Under the pieces are notes generated by a model, which saw only the letters and a program-made list of their open reading frames with translations, was not told the origin of the DNA and ran no database searches. 64,000 nt of DNA from Oerskovia flava. GTDB lineage: Bacteria; Actinomycetota; Actinomycetes; Actinomycetales; Cellulomonadaceae. This document shows positions 16,594-31,446 of the stretch, piece after piece. Each line of letters opens with the position of its first letter. Position 1 is the first letter of the stretch. The stretch spans positions 243,659-307,658 of the forward strand of contig NZ_JAOXSR010000004.1 in assembly GCF_026163685.1 (NCBI RefSeq). The letters run 5' to 3'. The position numbers and the translations under genes are program-made.

Positions 16594-19073
16594 GGGTGCC
16601 CGGAGCGGTCTTCGGTGCGACGGGAGACCTCGACCGCAGCCGCTTCCCGGTCGACCCGTGGCGGCTGCGCGAGACCCGCTACTCGAGCGAGGACCACGGC
16701 GTCACGGAGACGTTGTTCGCGGTCGGCAACGGCTACCTCGGGCTGCGCGGCAACGTCGAGGAGGGCCGCGAGTCCCACACGCACGGCACGTTCATCAACG
16801 GCTTCCACGAGACGTGGCCCATCCGCCACGCCGAGGAGGCGTACGGGTTCGCGCGGGTCGGGCAGACGATCGTCAACGTTCCGGACGCCAAGGTCATCCG
16901 GCTGTACGTCGACGACGAGCCGCTCCTGCTGCCCGTCGCCGACCTCGTCTCCTACGAGCGCTCGCTCGACATGGCGGACGGCGTGCTGCGGCGCGAGCTG
17001 CTGTGGCGCACGCCGTCGGGCAAGCGGGTGCACATCACCTCGGAGCGGATGGTCTCGTTCGTCGAGCGGCACCTGGCCGTCATGACGTTCGAGATCACGA
17101 TGCTCGACGACGCCGCCCCGGTCGCGATCTCGTCGCAGATCCTCAACCGGCAGGACGGCCAGGACGAGTACCACGTGCGGGCAGCCTCGCTCGGCGAGGG
17201 GTTCGACCCGCGCAAGACGAACCAGTTCGCGGAGCGGGTCCTGCAGCCGCAGACGCAGTGGGGCGACGACGAGCGCCTGGTCCTGTCCTACCGGTGCACC
17301 AACTCGGGGATGACGCTCGCGGTCGCGGCCGACCACGAGATGACCACGGAGAACACCTACGACCTGCGGACCCAGGTCGAGAACGACCTCGCCAAGCACG
17401 TCTACCGCGTCCAGGCGGAGCCGGGCAAGCCCATCCGCCTGACCAAGACCGTCGCCTACCACACCTCCCGCGGGATCCCGCCGCGCGAGCTCATCGACCG
17501 GTGCCGTCGGTCGCTGGACCGGGTCCGGGAGGAGGGCATCACTGCCCAGCTCGCGCACCAGCGGGCCTGGCTCGACGACTTCTGGGCGCGCTCCGACGTC
17601 GAGATCCCCGGCCAGCCCGACGTCGAGCAGGCGGTGCGCTGGAACCTCTTCCAGCTCGCGCAGGCCACGGCCCGCGCCGAGGGCAACGGTGTGCCCGCCA
17701 AGGGCCTGACCGGCTCCGGGTACAGCGGTCACTACTTCTGGGACACCGAGGTCTACGTCCTGCCCTTCCTCACGTACACGAGCCCTCGGTACGCGCGCAA
17801 CGCCCTGCGGTTCCGCTACCAGATGCTCGGGGCGGCCCGACGCCGCGCGCGCGAGGTCTCCCAGCTCGGCGCGCTGTTCCCGTGGCGGACCATCAACGGC
17901 GAGGAGGCGTCGGCCTACTACGCGGCCGGCACCGCCCAGTACCACATCGACGCCGACATCGCGTATGCGCTCATGCAGTACGTGCGCGCGACGGGCGACG
18001 TCGACTTCCTCGAGCGTGAGGGCGTCGACATCCTCGTGGAGACCGCCCGGATGTGGGCCGACCTCGGATTCTGGCGCGCCAACGGCGACGACAACTTCCA
18101 CATCCACGGGGTGACCGGGCCGGACGAGTACACGACGGTCGTCAGCGACAACCTCTTCACGAACGTCATGGCTCGGTACAACCTGCGCGTCGCGGCCGAG
18201 ATGCTCGAGCGGATGCACGTCGAGGCCCCGCACGAGTACCAGCAGGTCGTCGACCGTCTCGGTGTCACGGTCACCGAGACGACCGAGTGGGCGCGGGCGG
18301 CGGACCGGATGTTCATCCCGTTCGCGGAGCACCTGGGGATCCACCCGCAGGACTCGCACTTCCTGGAGCGCGAGATCTGGGACCTGGCCGCGACGCCGGC
18401 CGACAAGCGGCCGCTGCTGCTCAACTACCACCCGCTCGTCATCTACCGCTACCAGGTGCTCAAGCAGGCCGACGTCGTGCTCGCCCTGTTCCTCCAGGGG
18501 TCGGAGTTCACGGCGGAGGAGAAGCTCGCGGACTTCGAGTACTACGACCCGTTGACGACGGGGGACTCCACCCTCTCGGGGGTGGTGCAGTCGATCGTGG
18601 CGGCCGAGGTCGGCTATCACGAGCTCGCGCTCGAGTACTTCACGTCGTCGCTGTTCGTGGACCTCGCGAACCTGCACGCCAACGCGTCCGACGGTGTGCA
18701 CGTCGCATCAGCCGGCGGGACCTGGTCGGCGCTGGCGTTCGGCTTCGGCGGGATGCGCGACCACGACGGCGAGATCACGTTCGACCCGCGCCTGCCCCAG
18801 GACTGGGAGTCGTTGACGTTCCGGGTGACGCTCGCAGGCTCGCGCCTGCGCGTGACCGTGCGGGCCGACACGCTCGAGCTGGTGTGCGAGACCGGCAGCG
18901 GGGCGGAGGTCTCGGTGCGCGGCGAGCGCGTGCGCGTGACGCCCGACGCCGCGGTGAAGGTCGCGCTCGACGGGCAGGGTCCGGTCCGCCCGGGCCGCCC
19001 GAGCCTGCGCGCCCTGTCCGGCAACCGCCGCGAGGACGGCACGCTCATCACCGCGACCGTCCCGCACTCCTGA
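16590..19073 (+). CDS. Glycoside hydrolase family 65 phosphorylase (maltose/trehalose/kojibiose type)
   Basis: An 827-aa GH65 enzyme that phosphorolyses an alpha-glucosyl disaccharide with inversion to glucose plus beta-glucose-1-phosphate. The N-terminal beta-sandwich (GNGYLGLRGNVEEG at about residues 46-59) is followed by the (alpha/alpha)6 barrel. General acid Glu513 lies in TGPDEYTTVV. The phosphate-binding region includes LLLNYHPLVIYRYQVLKQADVV, GDSTLSGVVQ and SAGGTWSALAFGFGGMRD. The family is usually intracellular, and no signal peptide is seen. The partner HAD protein overlaps by 4 nt. The disaccharide cannot be read from sequence; maltose or trehalose is likely given the glycogen genes nearby. 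The transcript probably ends at the hairpin in array D. Confidence 0.9.
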   Translation: MRVPGAVFGATGDLDRSRFPVDPWRLRETRYSSEDHGVTETLFAVGNGYLGLRGNVEEGRESHTHGTFINGFHETWPIRHAEEAYGFARVGQTIVNVPDAKVIRLYVDDEPLLLPVADLVSYERSLDMADGVLRRELLWRTPSGKRVHITSERMVSFVERHLAVMTFEITMLDDAAPVAISSQILNRQDGQDEYHVRAASLGEGFDPRKTNQFAERVLQPQTQWGDDERLVLSYRCTNSGMTLAVAADHEMTTENTYDLRTQVENDLAKHVYRVQAEPGKPIRLTKTVAYHTSRGIPPRELIDRCRRSLDRVREEGITAQLAHQRAWLDDFWARSDVEIPGQPDVEQAVRWNLFQLAQATARAEGNGVPAKGLTGSGYSGHYFWDTEVYVLPFLTYTSPRYARNALRFRYQMLGAARRRAREVSQLGALFPWRTINGEEASAYYAAGTAQYHIDADIAYALMQYVRATGDVDFLEREGVDILVETARMWADLGFWRANGDDNFHIHGVTGPDEYTTVVSDNLFTNVMARYNLRVAAEMLERMHVEAPHEYQQVVDRLGVTVTETTEWARAADRMFIPFAEHLGIHPQDSHFLEREIWDLAATPADKRPLLLNYHPLVIYRYQVLKQADVVLALFLQGSEFTAEEKLADFEYYDPLTTGDSTLSGVVQSIVAAEVGYHELALEYFTSSLFVDLANLHANASDGVHVASAGGTWSALAFGFGGMRDHDGEITFDPRLPQDWESLTFRVTLAGSRLRVTVRADTLELVCETGSGAEVSVRGERVRVTPDAAVKVALDGQGPVRPGRPSLRALSGNRREDGTLITATVPHS

Positions 19074-19089
19074 GCGGTCCGCTGTCGCC

Positions 19090-19172
19090 GAGGTAGAACT
19101 CCGGTCGGCGAGGTAGAACTCCAGCACGCGAGGTAGAACGCCCGTGCCCGTGCTCCTGGGCACGGGCGTTCT
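19090..19172. repeat. 20-bp-phased GAGGTAGAAC array, copy D, with terminator hairpin
   Basis: Three direct GAGGTAGAAC units at 19090, 19110 and 19130 have 20-bp phasing. The inverted side is reduced to one decayed unit (GTTCTCCGTC at 19168). The third unit leads into a perfect 15-bp hairpin, AGAACGCCCGTGCCC (19135-19149) with GGGCACGGGCGTTCT (19158-19172), which should terminate the GH65 operon. A TATACC box at 19251-19256 further on is the only promoter-like element before the permease gene. Confidence 0.87.
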
Positions 19173-19334
19173 CCGTCCGCGAGGCGCGGTCCGGCGTGCG
19201 CAACGCGACCGTCGCACACTCGTCACGACGGCGAAACCACCCGCGCGCGGTATACCCCTAGCGTCGAGGCACACGGGTGCCGCGGGCGACCGATCCGTCG
19301 CTCGGAGACCGGCACCCCGAGCCGGGAGCCGCTC

Positions 19335-20831
19335 ATGACCCAGACCCGCATCGCGCCGCCGTCGCTGCTCGAGGACGACTTCCTCGTCAAGGAGATCGAC
19401 ACGTCGTTGCACAACGACGACCTGTGCCCCGTCCCGCCGTCGAAGCGGCGCTGGGGCTGGTTCGAGATCTTCAACGTCTGGACCAACGACGTCCAGAGCC
19501 TCGCGGGGTACACGCTCGCGGCCAGCCTGTTCATCACAGCCGGGATCAACGGCTGGTTCGTCATGGCGGCCATCGTCCTCGCGGGGGCGTTCGTGATGCT
19601 GCTCGTGAACCTCTCGGGCCGGCCGAGCGTGAAGTACGGCATCCCCTACCCGGTCATGGCGCGCTCGAGCATGGGTGTGCGCGGTGCGCAGTTCCCGGCG
19701 ATGGTGCGCGGTGTGGTCGCGGTCTTCTGGTACGGCGCGCAGACGTACTTCGCGTCGACGGCGGTCGCCCTCGCACTCGGCGCGATCCTCGGGTCGACCG
19801 GGGGCACGACGTTCCTCGGCATGACGGGGCTCGAGTGGGTCTCGTACGTCGTGGTCGCGGTGTTCCAGGTGCTGCTGTACCTGCGCGGCCTCGACGGGAT
19901 CGTGCGCTTCCTCAACATCGCGGGTCCGGCCGTCTACGTGGTGATGATCCTGCTCCTCGCGGCCATCTGGTGGCAGGCGGGCGGCGACCTGCTCCGGTCG
20001 GTGGGCACACTCTTCGCGGGCGAGGAGACCGGTGGTGCGGCGGTCGGCGCGTTCTTCGGCGTCGTGGGGACGATGATCGCCTACTTCGCGGCCGTCGTGA
20101 TCAACTTCGGCGACTTCGCACGGTTCAACCGCAGCGAGCGCCAGATGCGTCTCGGCAACCTGCTCGGCCTGCCCGTGAGCCTGGCCCTGTTCACGTTCCT
20201 CTCGCTGTTCATCACGGCAGGCGCCTACATCGTGTTCCAGGACGGTCAGGGTGAGCCGTTGACGAACCCCGCGGAGATCGTCGGCCAGGTCGACAACGTG
20301 TGGCTGACGGTCCTCGCGGCCGTCACGTTCTTCGTGGCGACGGTCGGGATCAACCTCGTGGCGAACTTCATCCCGCCGGTCTACGACATCGTGAACATCG
20401 CGCCGTCACGGCTGAGCTTCCGCTCGGCGGGTGCCATCACCGCGGTCGCAGGGTTCGTCATCGGTGCGCTCTGGGTCGTGGCTATCGGCAACGCGGGCCT
20501 GCCGACGTTCGTCGACACGCTCGGCGCCGTCCTCGCACCGCTGTACGGGATCATGATCGCCGACTACTACCTGCTGCGCCGCCAGCGGCTGAACATCCAG
20601 GACCTGTACTCCAAGAAGCCGGGTGGCACGTACTACTTCAGCAAGGGCTGGAACGTGCGTGCGCTGGTCGCGTTCGCGGTCGCGGCGGTGTTCTCCGTGG
20701 CGGCGGTCTGGGTCCCGGCGTTCGCCTCGCTCAGCGGCTTCGCCTGGGTGATCGGTGCGGTCCTCGCCGGTGCCCTGCACCTGGCCGTCATGCGCGGCCA
20801 GCAGCTCATCTCCTCGGACGACGACCGCTGA
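19335..20831 (+). CDS. NCS1-family nucleobase/allantoin/hydantoin permease
   Basis: A 498-aa transporter with 12 predicted membrane helices of the nucleobase-cation-symport-1 family (LeuT fold). The N-terminal signature region LCPVPPSKRRWGWFEIFNVW and NDVQSLAGYTLAAS, then GIPYPVMARSSMGVRGA, are conserved in allantoin, hydantoin and cytosine permeases. NFGDFARFNRSERQMRLGN and YGIMIADYYLLRRQRLNIQDLY are also typical of the family. Likely substrates are purine-derived ureides, hydantoins or pyrimidines; no catabolic gene adjoins it, so specificity is open. It is transcribed alone, with 30 bp before the GNAT gene that follows in the same direction. Confidence 0.88.
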   Translation: MTQTRIAPPSLLEDDFLVKEIDTSLHNDDLCPVPPSKRRWGWFEIFNVWTNDVQSLAGYTLAASLFITAGINGWFVMAAIVLAGAFVMLLVNLSGRPSVKYGIPYPVMARSSMGVRGAQFPAMVRGVVAVFWYGAQTYFASTAVALALGAILGSTGGTTFLGMTGLEWVSYVVVAVFQVLLYLRGLDGIVRFLNIAGPAVYVVMILLLAAIWWQAGGDLLRSVGTLFAGEETGGAAVGAFFGVVGTMIAYFAAVVINFGDFARFNRSERQMRLGNLLGLPVSLALFTFLSLFITAGAYIVFQDGQGEPLTNPAEIVGQVDNVWLTVLAAVTFFVATVGINLVANFIPPVYDIVNIAPSRLSFRSAGAITAVAGFVIGALWVVAIGNAGLPTFVDTLGAVLAPLYGIMIADYYLLRRQRLNIQDLYSKKPGGTYYFSKGWNVRALVAFAVAAVFSVAAVWVPAFASLSGFAWVIGAVLAGALHLAVMRGQQLISSDDDR

Positions 20832-20861
20832 GTCGCGAGGCGCCCGTTACGCTCTGGAGCT

Positions 20862-21353
20862 GTGATCCTCCGAGACGCGACCTCCACCGACTGGCCGGGC
20901 ATCTGGCGGGTGCTGGAGCCGGCGCTGCGGGCGGGGGAGACCTACACCTACCCGCGGGACATCGCCGAGGACGAGGCGCGGACGGCCTGGATGCTGCCCG
21001 CGCCCGCCCGGGTCCTCGTCGCCGTCGACAACACCTCCGGCGGGGTGCTGGGCATCGCGAAGTACCTGCCCAACCACCCCGGTGCCGGCGCGCACGTGGC
21101 GAACGCGAGCTTCGTCGTCGGGCACGACGCCGCGGGGCGTGGTGTGGGCCGCGCGCTCGCCGAGGCGGTGCTCGCGGGGGCGCGGGCCGACGGCTACCGG
21201 GCGATGCAGTTCAACGCCGTGGTCGAGACGAACGAGCGTGCCGTGAGGTTGTGGCGCTCGCTCGGGTTCGAGGTGCTCGCGACGGTGCCGGAGGCGTTCG
21301 ACCACCCCGTGCTCGGGCTCGTCGGCCTGCACATCATGCACCGCGCGCTCTGA
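20862..21353 (+). CDS. GNAT-family N-acetyltransferase
   Basis: A 163-aa GCN5-related acetyltransferase. The acetyl-CoA loop HDAAGRGVGRALAEAVLAGARADG (motif A, residues about 87-110), the preceding beta-4 ASFVV and motif B NAVVETNERAVRLWRSLGFEV are complete. The N-terminus VILRDATSTDWPGIWRV is typical of single-domain GNATs acting on small molecules or protein N-termini. Start GTG at 20862; TACGCT at 20848-20853 lies 8 nt upstream, so translation may be leaderless. It converges on prolyl oligopeptidase across repeat array E. Substrate unknown. Confidence 0.85.
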   Translation: MILRDATSTDWPGIWRVLEPALRAGETYTYPRDIAEDEARTAWMLPAPARVLVAVDNTSGGVLGIAKYLPNHPGAGAHVANASFVVGHDAAGRGVGRALAEAVLAGARADGYRAMQFNAVVETNERAVRLWRSLGFEVLATVPEAFDHPVLGLVGLHIMHRAL

Positions 21354-21376
21354 CCTCGGCAGCCCACGCACCCGCC

Positions 21377-21473
21377 GAGGTAGAACGCCTGTGCGCGAGG
21401 TAGAACGCCAGTCGACGACTGGCGTTCTACCTCGCGCACGGGGGCTCTATCTCGCGTACGGAGGTTCTATCTC
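21377..21473. repeat. 20-bp-phased GAGGTAGAAC array, copy E, with 49-nt near-perfect palindrome
   Basis: Direct GAGGTAGAAC units start at 21377 and 21397. Inverted units start at 21424 (GTTCTACCTC), 21444 (GCTCTATCTC) and 21464 (GTTCTATCTC). All have 20-bp phasing. The central pair forms perfect 24-bp arms (21391-21414 and 21416-21439) around a single unpaired base. It lies between the convergent GNAT and prolyl oligopeptidase genes and should be a bidirectional terminator. It is the best-preserved copy. Confidence 0.92.
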
Positions 21474-21506
21474 ACGGGCGGGCGGGCGGTGCCGCCAGCG
21501 GGCGGG

Positions 21507-23693
21507 TCAGGCCAGGCGCTCCCACAGGAAGCGATAGTGCACGGCTGCCATGTGCGCGGCCTGGGCGTTGTTCGCCGCGCCGCCGTGGCCGCCCTCGATG
21601 TTCTCGTAGTAGGTGACGTCCTTGCCGGCCGCGAGCATCGACGCGGCGAGCTTGCGGGCGTGGCCGGGGTGCACGCGATCGTCCTTGGTCGACGTCGTGA
21701 ACAGCACCGGCGGGTACTCGCGCTCCTCGTCGAAGAGGTGGTACGGCGAGAACGTGCGGATGAACTCCCACTGCTCCGGGTCGTCGGGGTCGCCGTACTC
21801 GGCCGCCCAGGACGCGCCCGCGAGCAGCTTGGTGTAGCGCTTCATGTCGAGCAGCGGGACACCGACGATGACCGCGCCGAAGAGCTCGGGGTACTGCGTG
21901 AGCATGTTGCCGGCCAGCAGACCACCGTTGCTGCGGCCCTCCATCGCGAGGTGGGCCGGCGTCGTGATGCCGCGGGCCACGAGGTCTCGCGCGACGGCGG
22001 CGAAGTCCTCGTACGCCTTGTGCCGCTTCGAGGTGAGCGCGGCCTGGTGCCACGCGGGGCCGTACTCGCCGCCGCCGCGGATGTTCGCGACGACGTAGAC
22101 GCCCCCGTCGGCCAGCCACGCACGCCCGAGGCCGCCCGAGTAGCCCGGGGTCAGCGAGATCTCGAAGCCGCCGTAGCCGTACAGCAGCGTCGGGGCGACG
22201 CCGGGTGCCCCGCGAGGAGCGTCCGGTGCCGCACCGCCCTGGGCGCCCGCGACGAGCTCCGAACGGCCGACGACGAAGTACGGCACCCGCGTGCCGTCCT
22301 CGGACAACGCGAAGTTCTGGGCGACGGCCATCTCCTCGGCGTCGAAGAACGCCGGGTTGGACTTGAGCACCTCGGGAGCCCTTGCGGAGTCGGGGTCCGC
22401 GCCGAGCGAGAGCAGGGAGAGCGTCGTCGGGGTCAGGTAGTCCGTCGTGACGAGCCACACGTCGTCGCTCTCGACGGGGTCGACCGCCCGCACGCCGACG
22501 GTGCCCATGGTGGGCAGCCCGGTGAGCTCGCTACGCGTCCAGGGGTCGGAGCCGCCCGACGGCGCCCGGTCGCCCGTGGCGTCCGGCTCCACGGCCGGTG
22601 GGGTGAGGACGTGCAGGCGGTTCTTCACGTCGTCGAGGACGTTGACCACGAGGTGGTGACGGGTCCAGGTCGCGCCGGCGAGCGACGTCGTCGGGGTCGG
22701 GGCGAACAGCACGGTGAACCCGCGGTCGCCGGCGAGGAAGTCGTCGAGGCGCACGGCGAGCAACGAACCCGAGGGGTAGGTGGTCGCGGCGACCGTCCAG
22801 TCGTCGCGCAGCTCGACGAGCAGCCACTCGCGGTGCAGCCCGGTCTCGGCGGAGTCGGGGACGTCGATCTTGGTGAGCCGCTGGGCCGGGGTGCCCGGGT
22901 GCTCCGCCAGGTACACCTCGTCGGAGTAGAACGCCTTGGCGCGGTGCACGAGGTCCCGCTCGAAGCCGGGAGTGCTCGAGTGCCGCGCGGAGATGTACAT
23001 GTCCGCGTCGGTGCCCTCGAAGACGAGTACCGCCTCGTCGAGCGACGTGCCGCGTACCCAGCGCTTCACGGTGCGGGGGTACCCGGCGGGGGTGAGGCTG
23101 CCCGGCCCGAAGTCGGTGAACACGTAGACGGTGTCGGCGTCGATCCAGCCGAGGGACCCCTTCGCCTCGGGCCGGTAGAACCCACCGTCGGCGGGGTCGA
23201 CGAACCGCCGCTCGACGAGGTCGAACTCGCGCGTGACGTCCGCGTCGGACCCGCCCGGCGACAGCTCGACGAGGGCGTGGCGCCACGGCCCGGCGGCGTG
23301 CTCGCCGGTAGGACGCAGCATGCTCGCGCCGTGCCAGACCCAGCTGCGGCCCTCGGCCTCGGCGAGCGCGTCGAGGTCGAGCACGACCTCCCACTCGGGC
23401 GCGTCGGTGCGGTAGGACTCGAGCGTCGTGCGGCGCCACAGGCCGCGCTCGTGCTGCGCGTCGCGCCAGAAGTTGTAGAGGTGGTCCCCGACGAGGGAGA
23501 CGTCGGGGATCTTCGCGTCGGAGTCCAGGACCTCGCGGACGGCGTCGCGCGTCCTTGCGAACTCGTCCGTGGCCTCGAGGGTGGTCGCGGTCTCGGTGTT
23601 GCGACCGCGCACCCAGGTGAGGGCTTCGTCGCCGTCGACGTCCTCGAGCCAGAGGTACGGATCGACGGCGGACTCCAGGTTCTCGACGCTCAT
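21507..23693 (-). CDS. Prolyl oligopeptidase family serine peptidase (S9A)
   Basis: A 728-aa cytoplasmic peptidase that cleaves short peptides, classically after proline. The seven-bladed propeller spans about residues 70-440 (YLWLEDVDGDEALTWV at the N-terminus is diagnostic). The C-terminal alpha/beta hydrolase carries the catalytic Ser588 in GRSNGG, the Asp in TKDDRVHPGH and the His in EGGHGGAAN. RGGGEYGPAWH is also a family hallmark. No signal peptide. The ATG at 23693 (MSVENLESAVDPYLWLED) fits the usual N-terminus. It is monocistronic and terminates in array E. Confidence 0.93.
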   Translation of the reverse strand: MSVENLESAVDPYLWLEDVDGDEALTWVRGRNTETATTLEATDEFARTRDAVREVLDSDAKIPDVSLVGDHLYNFWRDAQHERGLWRRTTLESYRTDAPEWEVVLDLDALAEAEGRSWVWHGASMLRPTGEHAAGPWRHALVELSPGGSDADVTREFDLVERRFVDPADGGFYRPEAKGSLGWIDADTVYVFTDFGPGSLTPAGYPRTVKRWVRGTSLDEAVLVFEGTDADMYISARHSSTPGFERDLVHRAKAFYSDEVYLAEHPGTPAQRLTKIDVPDSAETGLHREWLLVELRDDWTVAATTYPSGSLLAVRLDDFLAGDRGFTVLFAPTPTTSLAGATWTRHHLVVNVLDDVKNRLHVLTPPAVEPDATGDRAPSGGSDPWTRSELTGLPTMGTVGVRAVDPVESDDVWLVTTDYLTPTTLSLLSLGADPDSARAPEVLKSNPAFFDAEEMAVAQNFALSEDGTRVPYFVVGRSELVAGAQGGAAPDAPRGAPGVAPTLLYGYGGFEISLTPGYSGGLGRAWLADGGVYVVANIRGGGEYGPAWHQAALTSKRHKAYEDFAAVARDLVARGITTPAHLAMEGRSNGGLLAGNMLTQYPELFGAVIVGVPLLDMKRYTKLLAGASWAAEYGDPDDPEQWEFIRTFSPYHLFDEEREYPPVLFTTSTKDDRVHPGHARKLAASMLAAGKDVTYYENIEGGHGGAANNAQAAHMAAVHYRFLWERLA

Positions 23694-23763
23694 GAGGCCC
23701 CACCTTACGACCCCGCGGGGACACCCAGCGCCTGGCCGGGAGCCGGGCTCCGGGGAGGTGTGA

Positions 23764-29579
<5,816 letters not shown>

Positions 29580-29606
29580 CGAGGAACTGTAGCGGTCGGT
29601 GCGGCG

Positions 29607-30596
29607 TCACCGTGGGTCGCGCGGCCGGCGGGCCACGACGGCCCGCAGGCGTTCGACGTCGGCGTGGGTGGCGGGCAGGGACGGCCCGCGGGGCGGGCCG
29701 GTCGGCGTGCCGAGCAGCTCGGCCAGCGCGTGCAGGCCACCGAGCGGTCGGCCGGCGGCGAGCGCTCCGGCGAGGTCGGCCAACCACGCACGTGCTGTCT
29801 CGGTCGCTGACCCGGTCGCTGGCTCGGCCGCCGCCGGCGTTGTGGTCGCGCCGTCCCCGGCGACCCGCGCGCGTCGGACGGCCACGTACTCCACGGGGGC
29901 CAGGGCCGCGAGGCCGGTGTGCCAGGCGTCGGCAGGTTCTGCTCCGGTGAGCAGCGGGACGTCCCCGCTCAGTCCGACGGATGCACCGGGGCCGCCGGCC
30001 CGGCGCAACGACGCGACCCTGCCGCGCGGCCGGTCCGGCAGCGAGGCAGGGTCCTTCACCGCCACCACCGTGGTGGAGCCCACGAGCGACGTGAGCATCG
30101 CGGAGGACAGGTCGTAGCCCGACTGGAGCGGTCTGTTGTAGAAGCACAGGGGCAGCGCGCTGACCGCCCCGACCGCCTCGACGAGGGCCCGCACCTCGTC
30201 GTCGACCAGCGGCAGGTAGGCGAAGGGTGCCAGGACCAGCCCGGACGCCCCGGCGTCCTCGGCGGCGCGCGCGTTGCGCAGCACCTGGGCGGTGCTCGCC
30301 GCACTCACCGCGACGTGGACCGGCGCCCCACCCGCCGCCTCGACCGCGACGCGCACGACGACGTCCCGCTCGTCGTCGTCGAACGTCACCCCGGCACCCG
30401 AGGACGCGAGCACCGTCACCGCGTCGACGCCCGCACCGAGCGCGTCGGCCACGAGCCGCGCGAGCCCACCGCGATCGGGCGCGCCGTCGGGGGCCAGGGG
30501 AGTGACGGGGTAGGCGATCAACCCGCGGAAACCGGCCGCGGCGTCGGGAGCGGGCAGAGCGGGCGTCGGAGGGAAGAGGGCTGCGTCCACCGTCAC
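29607..30596 (-). CDS. DapA-family (dihydrodipicolinate synthase / N-acetylneuraminate lyase) aldolase
   Basis: A 329-aa class I aldolase/lyase TIM barrel. The Schiff-base Lys181 lies in VVAVKDPAS, the catalytic Tyr153 in CFYNRPL, and the GAGVTFDDDER stretch replaces the usual GE(x)xxLxxxE motif. It is unlikely to be the lysine-biosynthetic DapA because the GTT/GE pyruvate loop is altered (SSGAGVTF) and it sits in a sugar locus downstream of ThuA and ROK genes on the same strand. Members of this family in sugar clusters act on 2-keto-3-deoxy acids or related keto-sugars. The GTG start at 30596 comes 82 nt after the ThuA gene, so cotranscription is likely. C-terminal low-complexity region about 255-275 (TTTPAAAEPATGSATETA). 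Substrate unknown. Confidence 0.85.
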   Translation of the reverse strand: MTVDAALFPPTPALPAPDAAAGFRGLIAYPVTPLAPDGAPDRGGLARLVADALGAGVDAVTVLASSGAGVTFDDDERDVVVRVAVEAAGGAPVHVAVSAASTAQVLRNARAAEDAGASGLVLAPFAYLPLVDDEVRALVEAVGAVSALPLCFYNRPLQSGYDLSSAMLTSLVGSTTVVAVKDPASLPDRPRGRVASLRRAGGPGASVGLSGDVPLLTGAEPADAWHTGLAALAPVEYVAVRRARVAGDGATTTPAAAEPATGSATETARAWLADLAGALAAGRPLGGLHALAELLGTPTGPPRGPSLPATHADVERLRAVVARRPRDPR

Positions 30597-30678
30597 AGTC
30601 TGGCACCCGACTCCCGCACGTCCTCGTGGTGGACGGTGGTGCCGGGCTGTCAGGGGTGGCCGGCGTGAGCGGCTACCG

Positions 30679-31344
30679 CTAGCGGCTCGCCCAGAGCAGG
30701 CCGCGCTCGACGATGGTGCGGATCTCCGGCTTCTCCAGGTCGGCGAGCTGGTGCCCCGCTGCGCAGACGAAGATCTTCCCGGCGCCCCAGCGCCTGGTCC
30801 ACACGGACGGGACCACGATCGGCTCGTGCCAGGGGTCGCCCTCCTGCGGGACGATCGTGGTCGTCGCGAGCACCTCGTTGTACGGGTCGGTGAGCACCCA
30901 GTACTGCTCCGAGTGCAGCGAGATGCTGCTGATGCCCTGCACGATCGGGTGGTCGGCGTGCTCGGGGACGATGTCGATCGTGTGGTCCAGCAGGTCGTGG
31001 GCGTGGGCCGCGAACTGCCCGCCCATCATCTGCAGGTAGTCCGTGGCGAGCCGGAACGAGTCGACGATCCCGCCGTGCCACCCGGCGAACCCGGTGCCGT
31101 TCGCGACGGCCCCGCGCAGCCCGCGCATCTCGTCGGGCAGGATCTCGCCCATCGTCCAGCTCTGGACGATGAGGTCGAGGCCTGCCATGAAGTCCGTGTC
31201 GGCGTACGCCTCCAGGGAGCTCTCCAGGGTGACGTCGTACCCCGCGTCCATCAGGTACGGGACGAACAGCTCGGTGGACTCCTCGGGAGCGTGCCCGGGC
31301 CACCCTCCGCGGACGACGAGGGCCCGACGGTCCTGCGCGGTCAT
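30679..31344 (-). CDS. ThuA-like domain protein (single-domain, cytoplasmic)
   Basis: A 221-aa ThuA-family protein with a glutamine-amidotransferase-like fold. Visible motifs are LVVRGGWPGHAPEESTELF at the N-terminus, LIVQSWTMGEI, GTGFAGWHGGIVDSFR (the conserved GWHGG) and AAGHQLADLEKPEI. ThuA is linked to trehalose and other disaccharide use through 3-keto derivatives together with a Gfo/Idh/MocA dehydrogenase (ThuB), and two such dehydrogenases are encoded in this locus. There is no signal peptide, in contrast to the two giant secreted ThuA proteins at 38068 and 53218. An AGGAGG ribosome site lies 6 nt before the ATG. It lies between the ROK regulator and the DapA-family gene on the same strand. 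Confidence 0.88.
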   Translation of the reverse strand: MTAQDRRALVVRGGWPGHAPEESTELFVPYLMDAGYDVTLESSLEAYADTDFMAGLDLIVQSWTMGEILPDEMRGLRGAVANGTGFAGWHGGIVDSFRLATDYLQMMGGQFAAHAHDLLDHTIDIVPEHADHPIVQGISSISLHSEQYWVLTDPYNEVLATTTIVPQEGDPWHEPIVVPSVWTRRWGAGKIFVCAAGHQLADLEKPEIRTIVERGLLWASR

Positions 31345-31446
31345 GCGGCCTCCTGTGGCGCTCGGACCGGCCGCTCCGGTGCGGCCGGTCGACGGTGCTG
31401 GTGATCAGCCGCTCTCGGCACGTGACCGAGGCGGGCGGGCGGGCGG

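Noticed and set aside
19247..19262. CsoR-like copper operator (TATACCCCTA) before the NCS1 permease
   Set aside because: Only one half-site is present and the downstream gene has no copper role; it is more likely just a -10-like box.
29607..30596. Biosynthetic dapA (lysine pathway)
   Set aside because: The pyruvate-binding loop is altered and the gene lies in a sugar locus next to ThuA, not with other lysine genes.
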